DNA of 64,000 nucleotides from CALSMU01 sp965230225 (lineage in GTDB: Bacteria; Bacteroidota; Bacteroidia; Flavobacteriales_D; Parvicellaceae): assembly GCA_965230225.1 (NCBI GenBank), contig CBDDKM010000006.1:1-64000 (forward strand), written 5' to 3'. Every line of letters begins with the position of its first letter. Position 1 is the first letter of the stretch. Of the stretch, positions 54,519-63,110 are shown one piece after another. A program made the translations under genes and the position numbers. The notes beneath the pieces are model-generated. The model was not told the origin of the DNA and searched no databases. It saw nothing but the letters and a program-made list of their open reading frames with translations.

Positions 54519-55127
54519 TCATTCTTCCGGTAGGCTCGATAAATGCTGACAAGTTTTTCTAATGAGAGGAAGAGATTTTTCCATTAGCTTGATGGGAAGG
54601 TAGTTGGGGTACTGAAAATTGAACCGAAGGTAGTCTTCGTTCATGCTAATGTTTTTTACCCTTCTAAAGCCAAAGGCTTTAAGCAGTTGTAGTAATAGTA
54701 GCTCCAATTTCTCGTTAGCTCTTTTCTCTCCCTTCGGAAACAAGGTTTTACGCTCTTTAAAGTAGGTGTTTAGAATGCCACTTTCAAATTGTAAATCTTT
54801 ACAGGTAGGAGGGAAGTCAAGTTTTATTTCCTCTTTAATTGAATCCAGATAAATGCCAGGTTGTTTTCTGAATTCAATCCAAATTCTACCGGAATCGGGT
54901 TCTATGGAAATGGTGAATTTAGAGGTGTGATCCTCCAAAGTACCAATTCGATGTTCAGTTCTACCTGGTACGTGTTTCAAACCATGTTTTTGAGCCAGCT
55001 CAGGAAGTTTTTTCTTAACTCGCTTACGGTGGTAACCAGTAATGTCCTTAAGGTCGAGCTTTAAGATGTAGGCCATTGATGTAATGATCAAAATGGCAAC
55101 TAGAATAGATGTGGTAGTGTCGTTCAT
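54519..55127 (-). CDS. Membrane-anchored protein of unknown function
   Basis: A 202-residue protein with one N-terminal transmembrane helix (about residues 7-24) and a basic soluble domain (GYHRKRVKKKLPELAQKHGL). No family recognised. Gaps of 54 bp either side suggest it is read with the neighbours or alone. Confidence 0.68.
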   Translation of the reverse strand: MNDTTTSILVAILIITSMAYILKLDLKDITGYHRKRVKKKLPELAQKHGLKHVPGRTEHRIGTLEDHTSKFTISIEPDSGRIWIEFRKQPGIYLDSIKEEIKLDFPPTCKDLQFESGILNTYFKERKTLFPKGEKRANEKLELLLLQLLKAFGFRRVKNISMNEDYLRFNFQYPNYLPIKLMEKSLPLIRKTCQHLSSLPEE

Positions 55128-55181
55128 TGTTGCAAATGAACTAAATCTGTGTCAATCGTAAAAGAGGATGAGGTAAGAATT

Positions 55182-55628
55182 CTATTTCCAGATTTGTTCC
55201 AGTTCTTTTCTTACGTTTTTATCCACTGTTTTGGAGAGGTGTTCTAAGATAGTTTCGTTGTAACCATGGGGGTCTTCCTCCATAACATCCCACATGCGGA
55301 TGCAGCCCAGGTAGTCGAATTGAACATTGTATTTCTTTAAGAATTTTTCTTTGTTCTTCTCGTTGGCTTCAGGGAATCCAATAATTCCACCATGTATTAC
55401 AATGGATAGTTGGTTGCTTTCGATGGCTTTTTTGGCCATGTTAATGTTGTATGGGCATTCCTCATTAAATCGCTCCGACCGAATAATCTCGGTACGATCA
55501 AACCGCAATTTGAAATTAGGAATAACAGTATCTCGAACCACTAGCTGAGTGGTGTCCTGACCAACTGATAATATAGTTGATCCACATAACAAAAAGAGCA
55601 AACAGAGTTTTATAACTGTATTGGACAT
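55182..55628 (-). CDS. Secreted protein of unknown function
   Basis: About 148 residues from MSNTVIKLC (55628); an ATG at 55649 would add seven residues that do not fit a signal peptide. After the leader (ending SVGQ) comes a small domain with RSERFNEECPYNINMAKKAI and IVIHGGIIGFPEANE. The cysteine- and histidine-containing motifs are conserved-looking, but no family is recognised. Confidence 0.68.
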   Translation of the reverse strand: MSNTVIKLCLLFLLCGSTILSVGQDTTQLVVRDTVIPNFKLRFDRTEIIRSERFNEECPYNINMAKKAIESNQLSIVIHGGIIGFPEANEKNKEKFLKKYNVQFDYLGCIRMWDVMEEDPHGYNETILEHLSKTVDKNVRKELEQIWK

Positions 55629-55667
55629 GTTATAAAAACTTGAATTCATTCGGTTTAGTCTCTCAGG

Positions 55668-56336
55668 TTATGCTTTTTTTCTAATTCGTTTAATGAGTAG
55701 GATAATTGCTCCCCAAACGATTAGTAATATGTAAACCACGTAGATGGATAAGAATGCCGAAAAACAATCCATGTCGTCGTCACTTGAAAAAGAGATTTCT
55801 GAGTAATTGGAGGTAATAAAATCCCTTTTTACCCGATACTTTTCATCTCCCACATCAGGACCTAAATCATTGATGTTGTCGATCCACTTAAACTCTTTCG
55901 TTTTAAAATTAAAGGTAGGGAAGGCCTCGTCTTTTTCGTAATCATCGCCAGTCCATTGCATTTCAATACCATAGAGTAGATCTCCATTTTTAAAAGGACG
56001 CCAAATTAAGAAGTCCCTTTTCGGTTGAAACATACCACAGGTAAAACAAAATGGAATGGTACCTTGTTCGTATGCCGTAAAATACTCCACTGCATACTCT
56101 TCATATTCTTCTTCTGCTCGAATTAAATAACCGTACTCATCATCAATAGCATAAAACTCCTCGTCCGAAGCAGAATTAGCAAACATGGCAACGATGGCAT
56201 TTTTTCTTCCTCCTTTGGCGATGTTGATGTCAAAACCATAGATCACCAAACAGTAGGCAAACATAAAGGTTACTATAAAGAAGGATAGTCCCCAAAAAGG
56301 ACCCATTTTTTCAAAAAGTGCAGAAATTTTCTTCAT
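55668..56336 (-). CDS. Membrane protein with two helices and an external acidic domain
   Basis: About 222 residues from MKKISALFEKMGP (56336); the upstream 36-codon extension runs through the terminator of the next operon and is rejected. A transmembrane helix near residues 15-35 leads to an acidic domain with a CFTCGMFQPKRDF motif and repeated EEYEEYAVEYF; a second helix near 195-215 is followed by a KRIRKKA tail. No family recognised. Confidence 0.68.
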   Translation of the reverse strand: MKKISALFEKMGPFWGLSFFIVTFMFAYCLVIYGFDINIAKGGRKNAIVAMFANSASDEEFYAIDDEYGYLIRAEEEYEEYAVEYFTAYEQGTIPFCFTCGMFQPKRDFLIWRPFKNGDLLYGIEMQWTGDDYEKDEAFPTFNFKTKEFKWIDNINDLGPDVGDEKYRVKRDFITSNYSEISFSSDDDMDCFSAFLSIYVVYILLIVWGAIILLIKRIRKKA

Positions 56337-56412
56337 GTTTATGAAAATAGGAAATCTTATCGTGTGTTTTTGAAAATAATTAGAATTTGGTTCTGGAATT
56401 GATTTTTTGAAC

Positions 56413-56440
56413 AAAAAAAGGCAGTGATTTATCACTGCCT
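56413..56440 (-). terminator. Terminator of the E1 dehydrogenase gene
   Basis: AGGCAGTGAT and ATCACTGCCT pair over ten bases with a very tight loop; on the minus strand T7 follows. It lies about 110 bp past the E1 stop. Confidence 0.8.
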
Positions 56441-56485
56441 TCAAATATTTAATTCTTTCAAGTTTTGAGTCTTTTAGTTTAAGTC

Positions 56486-56543
56486 ATTTAACTCTTCAAC
56501 TTTTCAGCTTCTCGTAAGCCTTTTAACTTTTCAACTAATTAAC
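56486..56543. repeat. TTAAC/TTCAAC degenerate simple repeat, copy 1
   Basis: Irregular tandem units of 7-9 bases (TTTAACTC, TTCAACTTTTCAGC, TTTTAACTTTTCAACTAATTAACT). A longer run of the same type lies at 60181-60306. Both are just past the 3' end of minus-strand genes. Confidence 0.5.
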
Positions 56544-56547
56544 TAGA

Positions 56548-58986
56548 TTAGTATAGTGCCGGATAAGTTTCTGGATCAACTTCGTTCATGATCTCATACA
56601 CCTTATCGAAAATGTCTTCGATGCTTGGTTTAGAGAAATAATCTCCATCCGATCCGTAAGGAGGGCGGTGATCTTTAGCAGATAAAGTAGCCGGTTCTGA
56701 GTCCAGGAAGTAATATCCTCCTTGTTCCTGAACTACTTTCTGCATCATGTAAGCAGTAGTTCCACCAGGGAAATCTTCATCCACAAAAAGAACTCTGTTG
56801 GTTTTCTTTAAAGACTCAACAATGTTGTGGTTAATATCAAATGGAATTAACGTCTGTACGTCGATCAATTCTACCGAAATACCTACTTCTTCCAATTGCT
56901 TAGCAGCCACAGTACAAAGGTTAAAAGTAGAACCATAACTAACTACAGTAATGTCCGAACCTTCTTTAACAACTTCAGGAATACCAAGAGGAGTTTTAAA
57001 TTCAGTAAAGTTAGAAGGCATTTTTTCCTTCGTTCTGTACCCGTTCAGGTTTTCCACTACTAATGCAGGATCATCTCCTTCAATAAGTGTATTGTAAAAA
57101 CCGGCAGCTTTAGTCATATTTCTAGGAACACAAACATGAATTCCTTTCACCAGGTTAATGATTCCTGCCATTGGAGATCCTGCATGCCAGATACCTTCTA
57201 AACGGTGTCCTCTGGTTCTGATAATAAGAGGAGCCTTTTGCCCTCCCTTAGTTCTCCATCTAACCGTAGCCAAATCATCACTCATAATTTGTAAACAGTA
57301 CAACAAGTAATCCAGGTACTGAATCTCAGCAATTGGCTTTAACCCTCTCATGGCCATTCCAATACCTTGTCCTACGATGGTAGCCTCTCTAATTCCTGTA
57401 TCGGAAACTCTAAGCTCACCAAACTCCTCCTGCATACCTTCCATCGATTGGTTTACACCACCAATTTTACCCGTATCCTCACCAAAAGTGATGATCTCAG
57501 GGTACTTTTCGAAAAGTGCCTTGAAGTTCTCTCTTAACACAATTCTTCCATCCTCCATTTTATCAGAGTATTCCGGAAGAACTTCTTCAGTTTTAACAGG
57601 GCTGTTTTCTGTTTCTGAGTATAAATGAGAAGCATATCGATCATGTGCCTTATCAGACTGAACTTTTAGCCAGTTGCTTAACTTTTGTTTAGCCGCACCG
57701 TTTTCAGATCTTACCAATCTCATTGCACGCTTTGCAGCGTTAATCATATCTTTTCTAATTGGCTCAATACTAGATGACAATTCGTCTTTTATTTTTCCAA
57801 CAAATACACCATTTGAGCTTTCCCCTGCCAATGCATCCAATAAGCTTACCGCTTCAGCCACATCTGCCTTAATTGCATCGATAAAATCTTTCCAGGCCTT
57901 TTTCTGCTCCTGTCTAACGTATTTTTTAGCCTCTTTTCTGATTTCGTCTAACTCTTCCTCCGTAGCAATAGGTTTACCCGCTCTGTTTTCGCTGCTGATC
58001 ATCCATTTTTTCATCTGGTTGATACAGTCATACTCTTCGGCCCAGGCCAATTGTTCTTTCGTTTTATAACGCTCGTGAGAACCGGAAGTAGAGTGTCCTT
58101 GAGGTTGAGTTACCTCTTTAACATGAATTAAAACAGGAATGTGATTCTCTCTCGTAAAAGCAACAGCCTCCTCGTAAGTTTGTACAAGAGTAGGGTAGTC
58201 CCACCCTTTAGCAGTAAAGATTTTGTATCCGTTTGGATCACCCTCTTTCATTTCCATTCCGGCCAATGCCTCAGAAATGCTATCCTTAGTAGTTTGGTAC
58301 TTTCTAGGAACCGAAATTCCCCATCCGTCGTCCCAAACGCTCATACACATTGGTACTTCCAATACACCGGCAGCATTGATGGTTTCCCAGAAGATTCCTT
58401 CAGAAGTACTCGCATCACCAATGGTTCCAAAAGCAACTTCGTTACCGCCGTTGCTAAACTGAGTAAAATCTTTTAACCCATCGTGGTTGCGGTAAACCTT
58501 AGAAGCCAAAGCCAAACCTAATAAACGTGGCATTTGCCCGGCTGTTGGAGAAATATCAGAACTAGAGTTCTTTTGCTCCATTAAGTTAACCCAGTTTCCA
58601 TCGTTATCTAAACTACGGGTAGAAAAGTGACCTCCCATCTGTCTTCCGGCAGAAATAGGCTCTTTTTCAATATCAGTATCAGCATATAGTCCGGCAAAGT
58701 ATTGCTGAACATTTAAAGCATCAATGGCCATCATAAAGGTTTGGTCACGGTAATATCCCGATCTGAAATCTCCATTCTGAAACTGTTTTGCCATTGCGAT
58801 CTGGGCAACTTCCTTTCCGTCTCCAAAAATTCCAAATTTAGCTTTACCTGTAAGTACCTCTCTACGTCCTAGTAGGGAAGTTTCACGGCTAATACACGCT
58901 AAACGGTAGTCTTCAATAATCTGATTCTTAAACTCTTCGAATGGAAATTCTGTTACTTCTGTGATCTCTGCTTTATCTTCTGCCAT
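56548..58986 (-). CDS. Fused alpha/beta E1 of a branched-chain or 2-oxoacid dehydrogenase complex
   Basis: About 812 residues from MAEDKAE (58986); two further Met codons sit just upstream. The N-terminal half is an E1-alpha: YRDQTFMM, a FGTIGDASTSEGIFWETINAAG thiamin-diphosphate motif, and HSTSGSHERYK. The C-terminal half is an E1-beta: ITFGEDTGKIGGVNQSMEG, GMAMRGLKPIAEIQYLDYL, APLIIRTRGHR. The fused arrangement is common in Bacteroidetes. The enzyme decarboxylates a 2-oxo acid, most probably branched-chain 2-oxoisovalerate, and passes the acyl group to an E2 lipoyl domain; the product seeds iso-branched fatty acids. Substrate choice between branched-chain acid and pyruvate is inference. Confidence 0.9.
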   Translation of the reverse strand: MAEDKAEITEVTEFPFEEFKNQIIEDYRLACISRETSLLGRREVLTGKAKFGIFGDGKEVAQIAMAKQFQNGDFRSGYYRDQTFMMAIDALNVQQYFAGLYADTDIEKEPISAGRQMGGHFSTRSLDNDGNWVNLMEQKNSSSDISPTAGQMPRLLGLALASKVYRNHDGLKDFTQFSNGGNEVAFGTIGDASTSEGIFWETINAAGVLEVPMCMSVWDDGWGISVPRKYQTTKDSISEALAGMEMKEGDPNGYKIFTAKGWDYPTLVQTYEEAVAFTRENHIPVLIHVKEVTQPQGHSTSGSHERYKTKEQLAWAEEYDCINQMKKWMISSENRAGKPIATEEELDEIRKEAKKYVRQEQKKAWKDFIDAIKADVAEAVSLLDALAGESSNGVFVGKIKDELSSSIEPIRKDMINAAKRAMRLVRSENGAAKQKLSNWLKVQSDKAHDRYASHLYSETENSPVKTEEVLPEYSDKMEDGRIVLRENFKALFEKYPEIITFGEDTGKIGGVNQSMEGMQEEFGELRVSDTGIREATIVGQGIGMAMRGLKPIAEIQYLDYLLYCLQIMSDDLATVRWRTKGGQKAPLIIRTRGHRLEGIWHAGSPMAGIINLVKGIHVCVPRNMTKAAGFYNTLIEGDDPALVVENLNGYRTKEKMPSNFTEFKTPLGIPEVVKEGSDITVVSYGSTFNLCTVAAKQLEEVGISVELIDVQTLIPFDINHNIVESLKKTNRVLFVDEDFPGGTTAYMMQKVVQEQGGYYFLDSEPATLSAKDHRPPYGSDGDYFSKPSIEDIFDKVYEIMNEVDPETYPALY

Positions 58987-59148
58987 AATTATCAATTCGT
59001 TTTTCTCTCGTGTGAGTAATAGTAGTATCCGTAGAAGGAGTAATAGGGTAGACCCCTCCTTTCAGAGCGCGAAAGTACGCTTTTTAAGCGAGAAAAGAAA
59101 ATGATTTGGGAGTTGAATTGATAGAGCTTTGTAATTAATTTGCCCTAT

Positions 59149-60081
59149 TTAAATGGGGCGTTTTTTGTTTTTATAGAACATAGAGAAGGAGGGAATGATC
59201 CATTTGCTTTTCCTCAATACTCTGGCAGAACTTTTAAGTGTTTCCTGAGAAGTAGGGCGCTTTACTTTCCAAATTACCCCTGCTTTTTCAAGCAGTACGA
59301 TGAAATACCAACTAATGTCTATTTCGTACCAATTATGACTGAATTTAGCAGAGGATGGATGCCCGTGATGATTGTTGTGTAAGCCTTCTCCAAAAGAAAT
59401 TAAACCCAGAACAACATCGTTGTAGCCACTTTCGTTGGCGTGCTCAATGTGGTATTTAGAATAGCCATATTTATGGGATGCATAGCCTATATACCAATGC
59501 CCAAGGTGAGTGATGGCAATTCTTAATGGAAACAACAATAAAACAGTATTAAGATCAGAAAACAGGTAAACTACAATTGCCCCAGTTATAATATGAAACA
59601 CCCAGGTTTTATGTAGCCACTGTATCCAGGGATCATTAAGGTCAGATTTTGGGATATTATATACTTTGTCGGAAGTAGGAGTAAAATTTAAGTGTAAATA
59701 CCACCAGTAGTCTATGATTAACGAATGCCGGTAAGCAAAGTATTTAGGGCAATCTTCTCTATTTTGCCAGTAGTCTCTGTAATAATGAGATTTTAACCAG
59801 TTCAAAGGACTTCCTAAGCCGGAGTATACAAAGAAGTAGAGTAGTAGGTTTCTTGTGAACTTGGAAGTTTGGTAAGATTTGTGAATGATTCCTCTGTGCA
59901 GACCAATTGAATGCCCCAATGAAATGGTAATTAGGGTAAAAACGAAGGTGAGAATGATGGTTGGTAAGCTGATGGATGAAAAATCAATGAAGAGGGTAGA
60001 AGTGCATACTAAGTAAAACCAGGTGCTTTTTTTGAAAGAAAAGCTAATCTTACCAATGGATGAAGGAACTAAATGTTTCAT
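59149..60081 (-). CDS. Membrane fatty-acid desaturase
   Basis: A 310-residue protein with four or more hydrophobic segments. Histidine box 1 is HSIGLHRG (His57, His62) and box 3 is HNNHHGH (His235, 238, 239, 241), separated as in acyl-CoA desaturases. Box 2, normally HRxHH, is HYYRD at residues 99-103 followed by YWQNRED. This matches the HDxRDW-type box of a known desaturase subgroup and is not a loss. The protein inserts a double bond in a membrane acyl chain using di-iron. Reductase partner is not encoded nearby. Confidence 0.82.
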   Translation of the reverse strand: MKHLVPSSIGKISFSFKKSTWFYLVCTSTLFIDFSSISLPTIILTFVFTLITISLGHSIGLHRGIIHKSYQTSKFTRNLLLYFFVYSGLGSPLNWLKSHYYRDYWQNREDCPKYFAYRHSLIIDYWWYLHLNFTPTSDKVYNIPKSDLNDPWIQWLHKTWVFHIITGAIVVYLFSDLNTVLLLFPLRIAITHLGHWYIGYASHKYGYSKYHIEHANESGYNDVVLGLISFGEGLHNNHHGHPSSAKFSHNWYEIDISWYFIVLLEKAGVIWKVKRPTSQETLKSSARVLRKSKWIIPSFSMFYKNKKRPI

Positions 60082-60180
60082 AACTTAAGGATTTAGAAAT
60101 GAATCTTAAGCTAATTTAAACTAAAATATTGAACTTTCAGAAAAAAATGAAAGTTAATTAGTTGTTGCATATTACTTTTA

Positions 60181-60306
60181 TTCAATACTCTTTTAACTCA
60201 TTAACTTTTCAACCTCCTCAACCATTTAACTTTCCGCTCTTCAACTTCTTAACTCATTAACTTTAACCTTCTCAACTTTTCAACTCTTTTTCAACTTCTT
60301 TTTTTG
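60181..60306. repeat. TTAACT/TTCAACTT degenerate simple repeat, copy 2
   Basis: About 120 bp of irregular units such as TTTTAACTCATTAACT, TTTTCAACCTCCTCAACC and CTCTTCAACTTCTTAACT. No ORF uses it. It resembles 56486-56543 but is longer. Confidence 0.55.
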
Positions 60307-60312
60307 TTCTAC

Positions 60313-60346
60313 AAAAAAAGGACACCCCCAAAACTGGAGATGCCCA
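60313..60346 (-). terminator. Terminator of the 401-residue protein gene
   Basis: On the minus strand GGGCATCTCC pairs with GGGGGTGTCC through several G-U pairs around AGTTTT, followed by T7. It is 28 bp past the stop. Confidence 0.7.
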
Positions 60347-60373
60347 TTTGATAAAAGGCAGTCGATTCACCTT

Positions 60374-61579
60374 TTACTCGTCTAAAAACTCTTCAAAGTG
60401 TGCCCATACTCCGATGGTTCCTTTATCTAAGTCTCCCTCAAATTGTTTTACAGCTTCTTTAGTATACTTTAATTTTACTACTCCTTCAGCGATTAACTCA
60501 CCGTTTTCACCATCTCTGCTAGAGTACATTTTTACAGTTACTTCGTTTACGCTTCCTACTTTGAATAGATCTTTGTTTTCGTACAATAAGTTAATGAAAG
60601 CATAATCTTGAACATATTGTCCGTAGTAGCTGTTGTACTCACGCATTGCTCTAGGAGCATGCTGACGGTAATCGAAATCTTTCGTTTCTAATCTTTTGAT
60701 CATTTTCCCCCAAGCGGCAGATTTAGCTCTAAGTTCAGTTCTGCTTGCCGATTTTCCGTTCATTTCGTAAACAACGTTTAGTTCTTGTCCTGGAAATTGT
60801 TCTTTAGGTGGGAATTCGAAGAAAGCCATGTACTGCATGTTTCCAGCCATGTCTAACTCAGTTTTGAAATCATCTCCACTTACCATTGGTGGTTTGTTGA
60901 TGTATCCTCTTTTCATCAAGTGGTAATCCTGGTTAGCAAAAACAATTTTCCCAATGTTGTTTGCGTACACTTTGTTTTTCTTCCACTTCTCAGTTTCTTT
61001 CGCCATTGCTTCTTTGTTGATTACGCTCATTTTTTGATCGTAAAGAACTTGAGCAGTTTCAGTATCGTACTCACTAAAATTAGAAGAATCTTTAGCAGCT
61101 ACGCACAATACTTTATCCTCTTGAGCAAAAGCGTAAATAGCTTCTCCAATCTCAACAAATGTAAATTTGTCGTGGTTGTTAGCCAATGGAATAGCATCTT
61201 TGTCGGTTAGGTAAAAATAGTTGATGTTGTGCTTAGTTTTGTACTTTTCTTTTTGAGTACAAGTAATAGAGTTAGGACGATTTCCGTATCCTTTTCCTCC
61301 AAGCTCAACATAAAGTTGGTTAACTATTTCTCCGTCTTTTTCTTTAGTGAATTTAAATCCGATCGTGTTTTGTCTGTCAATAATTTGATCGTTGGTAAAG
61401 TAAGTACCGGAAATTCCTGTTGGATCTTCGAAATCGTAGGTTTTGTATTTCCCCCCAGAGGCTTTGGTGGCCATACCGTCCATTTTAGCCTTCAATTTGT
61501 CTTTTAGTCTGTTTTGTGCTGTGGTTGTTCCGATTAAACCAACCAGGGCAACCGCCAATATTAGTCTCGACTTTTTCAT
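60374..61579 (-). CDS. Secreted protein of unknown function
   Basis: A 401-residue protein with a signal peptide (about residues 1-21, ending GTTTAQ). The body is mixed, with YDFEDPTGISGTYFTNDQII and later SKMYSSRDGENGELIAEGVVKLKYTKEA-like strands near the end. No motif of known function. It lies 27 bp downstream of the Gly-rich secreted protein and probably shares a transcript with it. Confidence 0.7.
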   Translation of the reverse strand: MKKSRLILAVALVGLIGTTTAQNRLKDKLKAKMDGMATKASGGKYKTYDFEDPTGISGTYFTNDQIIDRQNTIGFKFTKEKDGEIVNQLYVELGGKGYGNRPNSITCTQKEKYKTKHNINYFYLTDKDAIPLANNHDKFTFVEIGEAIYAFAQEDKVLCVAAKDSSNFSEYDTETAQVLYDQKMSVINKEAMAKETEKWKKNKVYANNIGKIVFANQDYHLMKRGYINKPPMVSGDDFKTELDMAGNMQYMAFFEFPPKEQFPGQELNVVYEMNGKSASRTELRAKSAAWGKMIKRLETKDFDYRQHAPRAMREYNSYYGQYVQDYAFINLLYENKDLFKVGSVNEVTVKMYSSRDGENGELIAEGVVKLKYTKEAVKQFEGDLDKGTIGVWAHFEEFLDE

Positions 61580-61605
61580 TTTGTGTTGTTTTTTCTTATT
61601 TATAT

Positions 61606-62919
61606 TTATTTGATAAAACTTCCGTTGCTACCTCTAGAACCGTTTCTTCCGGCAGAGTTATAATTTCTATTTTTTGGTCTTCCACCTTGTCCGGCACTTC
61701 CGCCGCTAGTGTCTACATCCAGGTCTATGATGGAGGCTCCACTTCCCGAAAGCATTACACTTCCTCCGTTTCCACCGTCGCCACCATTTCCACCGTTCCC
61801 ACTGCTAGCGTAATCTCCATCGCATCCATTACCACCGTTTCCACCACTTACATTTATTTCGATTTGGTTTTCCTGGTGGATTTTAGCTTCTGCCAATACC
61901 TCTCCGCTCATAGCGTCAGTAATAGTGGCTTTGATCACAGGTTCTCCGTTAATGGTTAAGGATTCGGCATGTACGTTAACACTTCTTCCATCTCTACCAT
62001 TTCCTCCATGTGGTGATTTTCCAACCACATTGGCTCTACCCAGGCTTCCGCCTCCACCCTGGTAGTGGTAAAAAATGTCGTTCTTGTAGTTAAGAGGGTG
62101 TTCAATAGTTGCTCTGGCTTTGGTGTCGTACTTCGACCAAACTTCCACTTCGATCTTGTCGTTAGGAATTTGCCTGGAATCGTTTGCTACTTTGAAATCA
62201 CCCCCGGAGTATGCACCTCCCTTAACTTTGGAGTCAAAGTCGGTGTATGGCGTTTTACCTCCGAGGTTTTTGGTTTTAAGTACTTTTCCGTTGGTTAGAG
62301 TCACCTCCATCCCAATCGAAACCACAGTAAGCATTCCCACTTTTGCAGGAGGGTTAACTAGTTTTAGTTCTATGGATTTAATGGATTTTCCCTTTAGAGT
62401 ATTCTCTTCAGCTTCTTTAGCTGCTAAAGCTGCATTAGCTTCTTTTCTTTCGTCTCTAGCTCCGGTTTGGTTAGCTTTAATGGTTCTTCTGTAGTTGTCC
62501 AACAGTGCTTTTTCATCTACATATTTACCCGGCTTACCTTGTGTAAGAATGTACTTAATGTCTGCTCCTTTAGCTGCTGTCCAGCTGTAGTAAAAGATTT
62601 TTTTATCAATTACGGTAGTAACTATGGTTTCCGAACCATGGTAGTAAGCAGGGTAGGCAGGAAGATCCGCTTCGTAAAACTCTTCAATTAATCCTACTCT
62701 TTTAATAAGCATTTTACCACATTGATCTCCTTCTTTGTAGAATTCTACCGGCCAATTTTTTGTGGCTTTTTGGAATAGATACTTGTTGTATCCTTTTTCG
62801 GTGGTTTTGTAAACCGGATAGCTGCCGGATTCCAGCTTAGCTATTTGAATGTTTTGGTTGTCCTGGGCCTGGGCAAGGGTAAATGCCCCGAGTAGCCATA
62901 ACAAAATTCCCCTTTTCAT
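61606..62919 (-). CDS. Secreted protein with glycine-rich collagen-like tail
   Basis: About 437 residues from MKRGILLWLLG (62919); an upstream ATG at 62946 adds nine residues and weakens the signal peptide. After the leader comes a domain with YPVYKTTEKGYNKYLFQKAT, then a Lys/Glu-rich helix near 165-195, then an Ig-like region. From about residue 310 the chain is Gly-rich, with NGGNGCDGDYASSGNGGNGGDGG and ending AGRNGSRGSNGSF. Such low-complexity tails are seen in surface proteins. Function unknown; it precedes the 401-residue gene. Confidence 0.75.
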   Translation of the reverse strand: MKRGILLWLLGAFTLAQAQDNQNIQIAKLESGSYPVYKTTEKGYNKYLFQKATKNWPVEFYKEGDQCGKMLIKRVGLIEEFYEADLPAYPAYYHGSETIVTTVIDKKIFYYSWTAAKGADIKYILTQGKPGKYVDEKALLDNYRRTIKANQTGARDERKEANAALAAKEAEENTLKGKSIKSIELKLVNPPAKVGMLTVVSIGMEVTLTNGKVLKTKNLGGKTPYTDFDSKVKGGAYSGGDFKVANDSRQIPNDKIEVEVWSKYDTKARATIEHPLNYKNDIFYHYQGGGGSLGRANVVGKSPHGGNGRDGRSVNVHAESLTINGEPVIKATITDAMSGEVLAEAKIHQENQIEINVSGGNGGNGCDGDYASSGNGGNGGDGGNGGSVMLSGSGASIIDLDVDTSGGSAGQGGRPKNRNYNSAGRNGSRGSNGSFIK

Positions 62920-63039
62920 ATCGACTTTTTTAATTTGATGGGTCAATACTAAGAGGGATAAAATGTTTATCCTAGGTTCGTTTTAGCAACAGCAAATTTT
63001 GTTCAGGAATGGACAATTTTTGTCTTTTCAGGTAAAAGA

Positions 63040-63072
63040 AACTCCCATTAATTGCATGAATCAATGGGAGTT
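63040..63072 (-). terminator. Terminator of the 3'-most gene
   Basis: AACTCCCATT and AATGGGAGTT are exact complements around a 13-nt loop; the minus strand continues TTCTTTT. It is 39 bp past the stop of the partial gene. Confidence 0.7.
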
Positions 63073-63110
63073 AAATACGTTGTTGTGATAGTTCTGTAGT
63101 CTATAATTGA

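Noticed and set aside
56337..56444. Upstream ATG adding 36 residues to the membrane protein that ends at 55668
   Set aside because: The extension crosses the terminator of the E1 gene and would bury the membrane helix; ATG 56336 gives a normal N-terminus.
59142..59159. Hairpin at the desaturase stop as a terminator
   Set aside because: On the minus strand no T-run follows; on the plus strand a T-run follows, but no gene ends there.
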